The notes under the pieces were generated by a model. The model was not told where the DNA came from. It did not search any database and saw only the letters and a list, made by a program, of their open reading frames with translations. From the NCBI GenBank assembly GCA_000231825.2, contig JH720304.1, forward strand, positions 1,443,068 to 1,507,067: a stretch of 64,000 nucleotides of DNA, given 5' to 3'. The translations under genes were made by a program, and so were the position numbers. Shown here piece by piece: positions 52,004-64,000 of this stretch. This stretch comes from Tetrahymena elliotti 4EA (Eukaryota; Ciliophora; Oligohymenophorea; Hymenostomatida; Tetrahymenidae). Every line of letters begins with the position of its first letter. The stretch's first letter is position 1.

Positions 52004-52725
52004 AATTATTAACTTAAGACCAAAAAATAATAAATAAATTGTAATTTAAATATTAATTTATACTCAATATCAAATTTAATAAATACTGAGAATTTTATTA
52101 AAATTATTTACCCTTATTTTCATTATTCTTAATTTGGAAAAAAAATCAAAAAATGATTTATTAAAAAATTTTAATTATCATGAAAATTCTTTTATCAGAA
52201 TAGTAGTTAGGTAAAAAAAAGTGGTTAAATTCAATAAGTAATAATGCATTTCTAAATTAAACACAATTCATATAATTTAATTATTTCTTCTTTAATTTTA
52301 TTAAGCAAAGACCTAAAAAGATGTTATATATTTATTAATTATTTTTTCAATCTGATATGGCTCAACAAAAAGTTTCTTCTATTTAAGAGTAAAATATCTT
52401 TCTAAATCATAAGTATCTCTCTATTAAAAAAATTTATTTTTTACTAATTAAGAATAAATTTTATTAATTACAATTTTGTAAACAAAAAAGAGGGAATTAT
52501 CTATTTACAAAAAGGATATTTTAATTTCAAAATACTAAGATTTTAGGAAGAGAATGAAAGTATTTGTATTATTTGTATTAATATTTATATTACTTTAGTT
52601 TTAGTGAATTAGAATTTTAATTCTTTGTTTTTGAACTTAAGTGTGTGAATCAATTCATTTTTGGTAGAAAATAATTAGATCATTTATTTAATTAACTAAC
52701 TAATTGATTAATAACAAAAAAAGAA
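52004..52725. other. Intergenic, nothing seen
   Basis: AT-rich spacer between two plus-strand genes, with the promoter of the polytopic membrane protein somewhere within. Confidence 0.5.
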
Positions 52726-54130
52726 ATGGATAGTAATTAGTTTTAACTAATTGTTGATGTTGGAAAGAATCATTTAAACTAAAAGGATAGAGATCTACTA
52801 GAAATAAAGGAACTAGAAAGCAATATAAAAATTGAAATTGAAATAGTAAGAAAGTACATGTCTTAATTTATTATTGTAGGATGTGTTATAAGCAAATTTG
52901 GAATTGCCTTTTGCTTTAAATATACACATTAACAGTTTGATAATTAATTAGATAGCAAAACTTATGGTTTTATATTATATTTTACTGTTGATCTCTTAGA
53001 AGCTCATGGATGTTTACATAGGTTATTTTTATTGTAGGTATGATAGTATATATGGCATCATTATTAGGCAAAAGTAGCTAATTAATTGTGTTACAAATTA
53101 TTTTTTCTATTTTTCTTTTTCTTGTAATTATGTATGTGGAACATACATTATAATTGATTCATCTTATTACACAAAACACAAATTTATTCACTAGGCTTTT
53201 TTTATATCTATTGGGAGTTTCTTGCCATACATAATATGCTTAATTCTGAATTGGTGTTCTGAATAATTTCAAATATAAGGCTATTATTTATTTGGAATGA
53301 TTTGTATTGCTTTAGTTATAAATTTAACAGGATCGTTACTTGTATAAAAATACTACAATAGGATTCCTTAAATTAGAGAACAATCAAAGAATTATAAGCT
53401 TTTTTTGTAATATACAGGAGTAGGTATTTTGTTAAAAAGTATATTTAGATTTTACTGGAATCAAAATAATATTTATTTAATTGTAACCATTACTTCTATT
53501 AGAAGTATGTGCTCTAATGACCATATTCAATTTTTAATTACAACTCTATTAGAATGTAATAGCATCTATAAATAATATGATATTTAAGGGATATTAACAT
53601 TAAGATATTACATAGCAAACATATTAGGAATTTTTTTATTCTTTCTTTTGACTTCTAAATAAAAAATAGTAACTTTTTGTTATAAGATATTGAAGTATTT
53701 GATACTCTCATTAACTTTCCTTCAAATTATATTAGGATTTATTATGCATTCTGAAAATTAGTTGAATTTTAATTTTGTCTATATTTTTATCTTCATAAGT
53801 CTAATATTTAAAGGATTTGCATATATTTTAGGTTCAATCATATGTAATTACTTAATAATAGCCTTACAATCAGAAAATAGCTCTATAAGATGCATAGGAT
53901 TAGCCTTATTTTCAACTTCTTAGAATATATTCGATATTTTTTACTATTTTGAAATATAACCTTCAATTTTGAATTGCATTTTGTCATTAATTGGTATACT
54001 AGATTTATTAAATTGCTTTTATTATTTAGAAAATAAAAGCTTTTATCTTTTGGAAGTTTAAGTAATAAAAGAATCGGATTTGGAACAAAATAATAATTAA
54101 TTGGTTTCTTAAAATGAATAAGATAGTTGA
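52726..54130 (+). CDS. Polytopic membrane protein, possibly MFS-like
   Basis: Exon 52726-52845, a 34-base intron, exon 52880-54130; 456 residues. The short intron (GTAAGA to TGTAG) is required, since the unspliced frame meets TGA soon after. Residues 1-45 are acidic and cytosolic in character. From about 55 to 400 there are roughly ten to twelve hydrophobic segments, e.g. AKLMVLYYILLLISQKLMD, FISIGSFLPYIICLILNW, YYLFGMICIALVINLTGSLL, YYIANILGIFLFFLL and YIFIFISLIFKGFAYILGSI. The first loop (SQKLMDVYIGYFYCRYD) sits where MFS transporters have the G-x-L-x-D-R motif, but that motif is not preserved. The acidic tail lacks motifs. A transporter is plausible; substrate and family are not established. 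Confidence 0.65.
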
Positions 54131-54654
54131 AAAAATTTGAATTATTTCTATTTAATTTTTATTAACTTGTCTTTTTTATTTTATATTTTGATTTGTTATA
54201 TTTTATGGTTATCAATAATTTATTATTTATTTTTCAACATTTTTTTTCATCATTCAACTTTAATTATTTATAATTAAAAATACAAAAAAGGAAGAAACTT
54301 AAATTAAAAAAAAAAGCACACTTTTAAATTAAAAGATGCTTCGAAAAAAAATAAAATTTGCAGAAAAATCAAAAGAGTAAATAAAAACAAATGACTCCAC
54401 TAGATTTTTATTAGATAATTTTTATTTTTATTTTGGTTTGTTTATTCAAAAGTATTTTATAAAACTTAATAAAAAAGCTAAAAGAATTATTATTATTGAA
54501 TCAATTTTTAGATTAACTTAGGACGACTAAGAAAATAAAATTAAAAATAAAACTGGTATTCTATTTTTTAATTTGAAATAAACCACAAAAGTTTATAAAT
54601 ATAATTTGAAAAAATTTTTAGGAATTGTTTAACAGAATATATTTAGCATTTTCT
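54131..54654. other. Convergent intergenic region, nothing seen
   Basis: Between the 3' ends of the polytopic membrane protein and the P-type ATPase. Short AT-rich spacer. Confidence 0.5.
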
Positions 54655-57600
54655 TCACCATTAAAAATACTTATAAAACCATCTATATTTTTTACAGCAA
54701 TACTTTCTGAACTCTTATTAAATGAGCAAAAAAATATTAAATAATGAAGAAGTAGTCCAAAACCAAAATTGTAAAGGCCTACCACCTAAATGTTTTTAAA
54801 CTCCTGGTACATATAACAATAATATAGCAAGAATTGTTTAAAAAACTAAGGCTTTTAATGTAAGAAAATCAAAGGAAGTTTTTAAAAAGCTTATCTACCT
54901 ACTCTTAAAGATAAAAACATTAAACCATTATTACAAAATGATAGAAATAAAAAAAGCACTTTAAGCATAATTTAAAGCTTCCTTTGTATAGCAAGCTGTT
55001 TATTCTGTTAATGGAGATTAATTTTATTATTCATATATATTGCATTCACTCCAATCAATAGATGGTAAGAATGCTCCACTTTTTGGATCACAATAGAGTA
55101 AAGATTTTCTCAAATCATAGCTTTCAGGAGTTAAATCAAACCAATTGATTTAATGATATAAATTCGAAATATCTTCTTAATACTTAGGCTTACTACAATT
55201 ATCAAATTTAGTTATGTTGTACAAATATTGATTAAAAAATGGATCTTGTTAATTATTTAGTAATGGATTGCTGTAGCTTCCAAAATCTTTTTAAGGTAAC
55301 TCAAAACCTTTGAATGAAGCTAGCCCAAATAGAGAATTCACTGGGAATCCAAAATAATTAAATGATACGAAATAGGCAAAATGACCAGCAACAGAAGCAA
55401 TCATACCAACTGAGAATAAAGATATAAAAATAGATTTCCATAAAGCTTAATCTTTAGGCTTTCTTATCATTAAATCAAGATCAGGTTCTTCATGTACTAG
55501 AGACATAATTGGTAAAAATTGAGTGGAAATACTCAAAATAACTATATCAATACTTGAGAGAGGTAATGGAATTTTAAATATCAAAAATGATAAAAAGGGA
55601 GCTAAATAAATAATATATTAAGAAAAAAAATAGCAAATAATTTTTTATTATTGATCAGATAATTTCCTTCTCTCTTCAATAGCATTAATCACTAATGAAA
55701 AGTCATCTTCTAATAAAATAATATCTGAAGAATTTTTGACTAAGTCTGAACCAGATTTACTCATACAAATACCGACATTTGCTTACTTAATCATAGAATA
55801 ATTGTTAGTGCTATTTCCAATACCTGCAACAATATAACCTTCTTATTAGCAAATATCTACTATTAAATTCTTATGGTTTCCACCCACTCTAGTGAAAATA
55901 CAATAAGGTTTTTTTATCCATTATCTCAAATAATAAAATTCATCACTTTATTCATTTTATGATTTAAAAATATAATCATCAATTTCTTAACCAGTTATTA
56001 TAATGGCTTTACATTATTCAATTGCTTTAAAGTTTGAAATATTAGGATTTCTTTCTCTTAAATCATGATTGGTTAGGACCCATTTTGGAATTATATTTAA
56101 TTATTTTGCAAAAGAAGTAGCTACCTCTGGATGATCATTAGTCATCATGATAATCTTAATGTCTGCTGCTCTTAATTTTTAAATTGATTCTGGAATATTT
56201 TACTTTGGTGGATCTCTAAACGAAATCATCCCACAAAATTCAAGATCAGTCCTATGAATAGGAAGATTTTCAAATGATACCATATTTATCGTCTATCCTT
56301 TTGGAAACTAAGTTGCCGATAAGTGTAATTTAGCATAACCAATAATTCTATTGCCATCTCTATTTAAAGCATAACATAATTAAATAATTTTTTTCTTCTC
56401 TTAATTATTCAATTAAGTTGATTTCCCATTTAATATTTTTGATGAGCAAATATTCAAAATTCTTTCTGGAACTCCTTTGATATAAACAGCCAAGTCACTA
56501 TCTTATAGCTATTCTTCAACAATTGTTAAAGAGTATTTAATTAAATTATTAAAAAGGATTCTACAAATAGAACCATCAGGGTTGACGGCAATTTTGTATC
56601 TTTAACGCAATTAGTTTATATCTTCTATTTATTGATAAAATCTAATAATGCCAGTTTCAATTGTATCTCCTATCACAGGGCAATTCATATAATCAATATT
56701 TTATTGATCTTTAAAGCTAGAAATATCAAAATTAGCAACGCTACTGAGTATTGCTGCTTTTTGTAGAATCTTAAAATCAGCATCTTCTATATCGTATTGA
56801 GGAATCTCTCCTTGTTGAAGATAAGTTACATTTTTGCTTTTATGAAGTGCTCCTTTATAAAATAAATTCTATACAGCCATTATATTTTAGCTTAATACTC
56901 CAGTTTTATCTGTACAGATACAAGAAACAGATCCTAGTGTTTATATTTATTTAAGATTTTTAACGAATATTTTTTTATTATAAATACTTTTTGCCATATT
57001 AAACATTTAAATAGGAAAGCTAGACTAAAATACTTAAGGAGTCGATGCAGCCACGATGCTAGCAAAAATAAAAAAGCTTTCAGAGAGGCTAAAACCAAAA
57101 TCATATTAAGACAATATAATAAAAGCAATCCCTAAAAGCAAATCAATACAAAAAATAAAAAGCTAAAGCTTACTGACTTATGAATGAAAACATGTTGTTA
57201 ATTTTTTTTCTGTGTATTCTAAATCCAATATATATTTTTAAAGAATTCTATTTTATCCTGTGCTGACTACTATACCTTCTCCATAGCCACTGGTACAATG
57301 AGTACCAAAAAAAACCATGTTTGAAGCTTCTAAATAACTTTCAGGATGAGAACAAATATCTGTACATAATTAGTGTTTACTTTCTCCATTTAAGTTAGAG
57401 TTATCAACATACATATTGTCTGAAAATGTAATACGAATATCAGCTGGAATTCTTTCACCTTAATTAATAATAACTAAATCTCCAATAACAAGATTTTTTG
57501 AATTAATGGATTTTTTTAAACTATTTCTAATAACATCAACACTTTAAGGTACTATGAATTATTTTAAAAAGTCCATTAATTCTCCGCTTTAAGAATACTT

Positions 57601-58074
57601 TTTAAAACTGATAAATGAGGTAATGAAAATAAATAGAACAACTGCAATCGCAAGATAAATTCTAGATGAAATAGGGTCTATTAAATAAGCCAATAAAAAA
57701 AATGTTATGCTAATTATAAGTTGGAGAGTTTACGCATTCGCCATTTATCTCAAGAAATAAAATATTTAGCATCTTTATTAGATTAAATCTAATTTGTTTT
57801 CTCCATATTTTTTTAGCATGACATCTGCTTGTTCATCTGTAATACCTTTAGACAAATTCGTGTTATACTTTTTTTTCAACTCTTCAAAAGTTATTTTATG
57901 ATCTACTTTTTATGATATATTTCTCTCTAAGTTTGATTCAGCTATTGAATTAACTTAGTTCAAGGCATTATTTTCATCTTATTCAGAATATATATTTTAA
58001 TGGGTATTCTTATTTCCATTCTCTTTGTCTAGAATCAGTTCTTAAAATTTCTAGTTTTAAAAAAATTCTTGCAT
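54655..58074 (-). CDS. P-type ATPase of the Na/K-ATPase (IIC) group, catalytically degenerate
   Basis: A single intronless frame of 1139 residues, usual for the family. Order: N-terminal polar region; cation-ATPase N domain (ITDEQADVMLKKYGENKLD); M1-M2; actuator loop NLNGESKHQL (TGES with Thr changed); M3-M4; phosphorylation site CTDKTGVL with Asp389 present but the usual DKTGT ending in Val; nucleotide domain with YIKGVPERIL; SFRDPPK; MMTNDHPEVA (TGD changed to TND); then GIGNSTNNYSM where GDGVNDSPAL belongs; six C-terminal membrane segments ending KYFQW. Both hinge Asp are Asn (754 and 758). The M4 ligand region, normally PEGL, is STPQVFQ (Gln347), and M6 reads ISTQFLP instead of DLGTDMVP. 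The fold is certain. A normal phosphorylation cycle and ion binding are unlikely, so this may be a pseudo-pump. Confidence 0.92.
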
Positions 58075-58956
58075 CTTTTTTTGAGAAATTAAATAATATT
58101 TATTTTTTTAATTAATTATCAATAAATATCATCTAATTTATTTGTAATTGATTTAGTTGTTTAGTTAGAGATTGATAATAGATATCTGAAAATAGAAAAA
58201 TCTGCTTTTGTTACAAATAAAAAATAAGTTAAAATATTAACATTTCTTTATTTCCTTTTAATTCTTTGATCTTTAAAATTTTTGAATTTGAAGCCTTTTT
58301 ATGACAAAGTGCTATCACCTATATATTTTATTTGTAAATTATCTTATCATCATTTTTTCAAAACAAATATGGGATTTCCAAAAATGGCTCAAAGGAATAA
58401 AAGAATAAATATTTCTTAAATAATTTAGAAACAAATAAAGACAGCAGCTAAAATAAATATTTCAAAATAAAATTAATCAAATCAAAAAAATAAATAGTTA
58501 AATAAAGGAAATATTTTATCACTATTTAAATGACAAATATCTTTTTATTTTTGGATAAATAAAACAAACTTATTTTTATTTTATGCAAAATTTATTTAAA
58601 CCTTATTAGAGGCTATTCGATAATAAGAAGCTTACTGATGTCTTCTCAATTATAGTTTTTTAACTTTAATTAGTTAAATTTCTAAATGTAATGTGCATAA
58701 ATGATAGGAATTTAATTCTTTTTAGATCAAAATTAAATTGGAAAAATGGAGAAATGAAAAAAAAAAGTATTATCATAAAGGATAAGAATAATAACATATA
58801 TTAACATAATTTATTTATACATATATTTATATTTTTGAATAATAGAATACTAATTAATTTTTATTTTATGTACATTAATTAATAACCTTTATTAAAAGTT
58901 ATTTAAGGATAACTTGCATACTTATGCCTGCTTTTTTTGTGGTTTTGTTAATTTGA
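58075..58956. other. Intergenic, nothing seen
   Basis: Spacer between the ATPase start and the end of the EF-hand gene, both on the minus strand; it holds the ATPase promoter. Confidence 0.5.
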
Positions 58957-61900
58957 TCAATTATAGTTGGATTAAGGTAGAATTTCTTGTCTAAAATCTT
59001 CGAAAGTAATTTTTCCTCTTTGGTAACGGTCAAAACGACTAAAGATATTTTTAATATCTCTGTCAACAGTGCATAAATGATAGGAATCTAATACTTTTTT
59101 TAACTCATCGTGAGATAAGTAACCGTTCTTTTCTTTATCAAGTAAGAAATATGCATCATCTAGCTTAAAATCTTTAGAGTGTAAGAAATCCGATTTCATT
59201 TATTCTAATTTTTACTCTTAATTCAGCAATTGCTTGAACAATTATGAGACGATGTCTTTGGTTTCAAATGTGAATTTACTCTATTTAAAAATAAAAATAT
59301 TATTAAAATATTTTTTTGATGTTGAAATAATTACAAAATCTGGATGTCTTGGATTATATAGTGAGACCCTATTATTAAGAATAGCTGAATGGTCAGAGGA
59401 TATAGGTTTGAATAAGGCATCTACATCTTCTTTTCTAAAATAATAAAAAATGAATTTTAATTGTGCTTATTAAATAAGATAAATTACTTCAAAAATTTCT
59501 AAGTTCTTGGACATAATTTGTTAAATAGGAAATAATTAGATTCTCTTGATGAGTGAATGTCAATGCTTTACAAGAATATTTCAAATTATGGTAGCTCAAT
59601 TAAACCTTTTTGATCAACATCCATTAATCTGAATGCATCAGCAAGTGTAAAATCTGCTCTCATAGAAAGATTTTCTTTAATGTTTTGGATATCATTTGAA
59701 GAATCTATTAAGTACTTAAAAATTTTAATAACATGAGATTCTATGGAAGATAAATTAGATCCATTATTAAAAGATTTGTTAAGAGCACTTGTTTTATAAG
59801 GTGTTCCTGACATATTAGCCTCACTTTTATTTTACTTATTTATTACCTCATAGGCCTTAGTAGGGCTTTCTTCTGGCTTAAATGAATTGTTGAAATGGTT
59901 AACTTTTTAGATATTTATGTAGCTTAGATCTCTTTCCATAGCAAGAATTCTCTAATTTTCTGCTTCTTCAATTTCTTTCAATTTTTCATTTTTAAACTTC
60001 TCGATTTCTAATTCTTAAAGCTTTTTCTTTTGCATCTCTTCTATTAAAATAAGTTCCTATTTCTTTTTCTCCATTAACATACTTTCTTCCATACTTTCTT
60101 ACATTTTTTTCTACTTTTCTTAAGCCAATTTAGCTTCTCTTGCTCTCTAATTTTCTAATTCTAACTGAATTCTTTTTTATTCAATTTCTCTAGCTAATCT
60201 CTACTTGGTTTCTTATTCTGCAGCTAATTCAAGTTCTTGCTTATACTAGGCTTATCTTAAGCTTGATTAAGGCTGTGATAAATTCTATTTATCATTTTAT
60301 TACTTAGGAGTAGTTATTTTAAGTGAAACTGGTTAAAGTTAAATTAGTGGACTCTTTTCAGAGTAAGGTATGTCAATAACAGGATTCTTAGCATGCAAAC
60401 TACTGCTCTTATCAACATAGTTTTTGGAAACATAATCTTATCTGAAAGGACTACGTTATGTATTTTCTGCAGATGCTCTGATTTACATTTCATAGATTTG
60501 TCTGGTTTTTTCTAATTCTCTTTACTTAATTTCAATTTCTTATTGTCTTCTAAAATCCTCCATTTGGTTATATTGTCTCACACGTTCGATTGAAGTTTAT
60601 CTAGAAAGCTATTACTCTAATTATTAGACATCTCTTTCAATCTTTTAAGATTTTAATTATTTCATTCTTATTTCATCATCAATTCTCATTCTCTCTCTGA
60701 TTGCTTATTACATTTTTTCATCTTATTCTCTAATTCTCTCTCTTTCTTTCTTCAAGCGTTGCATTCTTTCCAATTCTTCTTCTTCCTTTTTAATTTTTTC
60801 TCTCCTTAAAAGTTCTTCTTCAATTTACTTTTTACGGATCTCTTCTTCTTTTCTCAATCTGTTCAATCTTTCTTCTTCCATTAAAAATTGCTTTTATTTT
60901 ATCTATTCTAGTTCTCGAAGCTGTTTTTCTTCAATTTCTTTAATTTTCTTTATTTCAGCATTTCTAGCTTCATTTTAAATCTCAATTTAGTCAATAATTT
61001 ATTATTCTTTAATAGACTATTTTCTAAGTTACATCTCATCTGCCTTATAAGGTGAAAATGAAGATTATCTACTGTTTAGTTGTTGTTCGTTATACTTTTA
61101 TCTCATTTTCTTCTCTATTTCTTCTTCGATTTCGAATCTTTTATTCTTTTCTAAATAATAATCTTTCATGTTATCCTAATAGCTTGTTCTCACAGGACTT
61201 GCTATTCCTTTTTTCGGCTTTTCTTCTTTTTATTATTAGTAAATTTCTGAATTTCCATTAAGAGATTCCCTATTTAATATTTGAGTTTACATAAGTTTTT
61301 TCTTCTCTGTTGAGGGATAATATCTAGAAACTGCATTTATATCTTCATCAGTATTATTATTAATATATCCTTAGTAAGCACTTTCCTTTAATGTGTTATT
61401 TAGAGGGTGAGGTACACTTTATTTTTTCTCTGTTTAGATCTAAGCAGGTATTTATTTACTATGATGATTATTATTATAATTGTATTTATCTGATTAAATA
61501 GTGCTTGCTTGCTTAAGTGGATCAATATCTTTTACATCAACTTTAATAACTCTAACTGGTGAGGGAGAGTGACGATAATTAGTATATGAATCATTATATT
61601 TAGATGAAGAAAGGTCTTCATAATTTCCTTATCTCCTCTCTTAACTAGAACGAGATAGCTCTTCCCTGAGCTTTTGTTTAAATTCTTTGCCATATTAATT
61701 TGATTTCTTCATTTCATATTATGAATCATAATTAATTGTTGAATGGTTATTCTTACTATTTGAATATAAATTTTCTTTCAATTTTTTATAAATCTAATTT
61801 GTTGGAGAGTTTTTCTCTGAAAGAACAAGACTATTATTTAATTCATCTACTAATTTCTATTTAAGTTCTCCATATCTTTTGTTGCTAGAATTTTCATATT

Positions 61901-63786
61901 TAGCCTAATTACTATTTTAATGATAATTGCTCAACAATAAAACTTTTTATGGAGGCTATTAAGCTTAAGAAGAAAATTAAGATGATGGTAACTGCTACTA
62001 CTAAAAGTCTGGATAGCTAGTATTGCTATCATGTTAAGAATAAACTTAGTTTTATTGCTAATTTGTGCGCTTTTAATTAGAGATTTGTTATCCAAAGATT
62101 TCATTTTTGATTTAATTCTTTAATTCTTCTTTGTAATTCAAAAAGGAATTGTTTATATTTTCTTTTGGGTTTTATGAGCGATTCAGTTTAGAAGTTACTT
62201 TTGAGGAATTACTACTTAAAGGTTAGAAATTATTATTATTATTTTAGTAAGATTTCACGCCACTACTTGAATTCATAATACCTTTATAATCTGATGTTTA
62301 ATTACTATTAACCTTCTTACTGCTTGTTTAATTACTAGATGGCCCTTTGTATGGGTCTACATTTTAATTACTAATCTAGTTTTTATAATAGTTCTAAGCA
62401 TTTTATTTGGTTTAGCTTCCTACTGCTCCTTAAGAAGTTCCTGTACTGCTATTACTTATTGAGTTACCTCTATTAGGATTAGTATAGTTATTATTGCTAT
62501 ATGAGATAGTTTTCATTTTTGTAGGGGTATGAATATTGTTGCTACTATTTTGATAATTAATATCAGTTGAAGAAGACTGTGCTAATTGAGATTTTTTACC
62601 ACTGTTCCTTTATATTGAAGAACTTTATTTAATTTTATCTGTTGAATTCTATCTGCGAGGAGTTTTATTTATTGTGCTATTTTCGTTATTAAATTCATCA
62701 GATAATCTTTAGTTACTTCTATTTGTAAAACCTTAATAATCATTTTGCTAATATTAATATCCATTGCCTTATGTTCCATTTTAATATGAATATGAGCGGG
62801 ATTTTGCTTATTTTTACTACTCAAACCCATTACTGTTTTACTAATAAGAAACATTTCTACTTTCTTTCTGAGCTGATCCTGTTGGATTACTTTTTTTCTT
62901 GGCTGAGGATTAATTATAAACTGCTGAATTGGTCAAATTTGTTGATGAAACCTTTTTCTCTTATTACTATGCCTATGCTGCTTATTGTATTAAAGCTGTT
63001 TTATACTTTTTAAAAGGCGTTAAACTTAATTCTAAATCTAGCTAACTGATCTTCCCATCCTTATCATGATCACATCTTCTTAAAATATTAAGAATATCAT
63101 CACTTGTAGATGAGTATCCCATTAAATCAATAAAGTTCTATAAATCGCCATGCTCAATATGAATTTTATTAGATTTCTAAGAAATACATCTAAAGGCAGC
63201 TGAAATCTTGTAGTCCCATCTGCTCATAATTTCTTCTTTTTATACTTCAACAACTCTATAAAGTTAAAGTTCCTTTTCAAATACCCTGATCAGAGCCCAT
63301 TCAAGCTCATATGTAACTTCAATAACTTTTCTTCTATGAGGAATAAGCTCCACCTTAAGCTGTCTCAAAAAATGACTGCTATTAGGTAGAATCATCTTTA
63401 AAAAGCTAATTCATTCATATAAAAAATATTTTTAAAACTTCAACTTCATTCATTTTTCTTGAATAATTCTATTCAGAAAATGGAATTCAAATTAAAAAAT
63501 AAAATAAATACTTGGTATAGTTCATTTTCTCTTTTGACCCATTATAATTGTAAAATAATTGATTCATTTCCTATGGTAAATAGCGTACTGAAAAATTATC
63601 TAAGAAATCAGTGATATCTTTACGAATGACATAGTTTTTATTTCCACTTATTTTAACAAACAGGGAGTGAGGATCAAATTCTTCCTGTTCAGAAAGTACT
63701 TATCTAACAACCTCAACTAATCTTTCATTTTCTGCAATATTTTGAAACAAACTTGCTATACGCTTTTAAGTTTCTAAAGTGAGCAT
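58957..63786 (-). CDS. Large EF-hand / coiled-coil protein
   Basis: Exons 63786-63512, 63405-59488 and 59434-58957; 1556 residues, all junctions in phase. Near residues 85-105 is TNFLKMILPNSSHFLRQ, the block seen between EF-hands in this ciliate family. A canonical EF-hand loop follows near 206 (DHDKDGKISQLD). Residues 240-850 are Asn/Ser/Gln-rich low complexity. About 870-1260 is a long charged coiled coil (runs like EEELERMQRLKKERERIREQ). The C-terminus carries further EF-hands: DAFRLMDVDQKGLIELPQFE, DAYFLLDKEKNGYLSHDELK and FSRFDRYQRGKITFEDF. The protein is probably a calcium-responsive structural component of cortex or cilia; no catalytic domain is present. Confidence 0.9.
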
Positions 63787-64000
63787 TTTTTCAACAATGT
63801 TTATTTGGTTTGTTAAATTATAGCAATTTAATATCCTTTTCCTCTATTTTTTTTGCTAATTTTTATATTATGGAGTGTTCTATCAACTAAATTGATTCTT
63901 TTATTGCTTTTATTCGCTTTGTGATAGTGAAATAACTTTAATTTTGTTGATTTGTGATATCAAGCCAAATATACTATCCCTTTTTATAGTGAAAAGAATA
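63787..64000. promoter_or_regulatory. Upstream flank of the EF-hand/coiled-coil gene (inferred promoter)
   Basis: AT-rich sequence directly ahead of the minus-strand start codon, cut by the window edge. No defined element recognised. Confidence 0.3.

Noticed and set aside
56934..57128. Minus-strand frame starting MLLLYCLNMILVLASL
   Set aside because: Out-of-frame reading inside the P-type ATPase M3-M4 region.
1..64000. Standard genetic code reading with many short genes
   Set aside because: Under the standard code every long homologous protein is cut by TAA/TAG at positions where Gln fits the family; only TGA ends them. Code 6 explains all genes.
1..64000. CRISPR arrays, insertion sequences, phage or plasmid modules
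   Set aside because: No regular repeat-spacer pattern, no transposase I could recognise, and gene structure is clearly nuclear ciliate.

Overview
The window is nuclear DNA of a ciliate, most likely Tetrahymena or a close oligohymenophorean relative. It is extremely AT-rich. The long reading frames use TAA and TAG in-frame as glutamine and end only at TGA (genetic code 6). Genes have many small AT-rich introns starting GT(A) and ending AG. There is no sign of bacterial operons, CRISPR, telomeric repeats, rRNA or tRNA. Because standard-code ORF calls are chopped at every Gln codon, I rebuilt each gene by hand under code 6. Every splice junction was checked for phase, and every multi-exon model given here keeps one frame throughout and ends at TGA.

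Layout from left to right: a partial minus-strand frame at the left edge; a long gene-free stretch with a decayed ~137-bp tandem repeat; a membrane histidine-kinase-like protein (+, 5701-10708); a possible gene remnant (~12.2-12.8 kb); a secreted arginine-type ADP-ribosyltransferase (-, 13100-14623); a pseudokinase-MORN protein (-, 15874-17649); a small Cys-rich secreted or anchored protein (+, 19094-19495); a PEX11-family peroxisomal membrane protein (+, 21772-23358); a four-domain voltage-gated cation channel of 14 exons (+, 25133-34081); a PH-domain Ser/Thr kinase (-, 34912-38442); a GRAM-VASt lipid-transfer protein (+, 39478-41340); a double-FHA protein (-, 42750-44492); a small one-pass membrane protein (-, 45312-45770); alpha-tubulin acetyltransferase ATAT1/MEC-17 (+, 46971-48558); a membrane-anchored RBR ubiquitin ligase (+, 49732-52003); a polytopic membrane protein (+, 52726-54130); a P-type ATPase of the Na/K-ATPase group (-, 54655-58074); and an EF-hand/coiled-coil protein of about 1556 residues (-, 58957-63786).

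The genes do not form an operon or one pathway. Several fit ciliate cell-surface and ciliary biology: channel, tubulin acetylation, Ca-binding protein, MORN protein. Three unrelated genes encode enzyme folds with eroded catalytic residues: the P-type ATPase lost both Asp of the GDGxND hinge, the MORN protein carries a kinase fold without HRD or DFG, and the histidine-kinase-like protein lost its N-box Asn. Together with the channel's predicted E/D/E/Q selectivity ring, these are the most interesting points in the window. All functional names come from motif reading by eye; no database search was possible.
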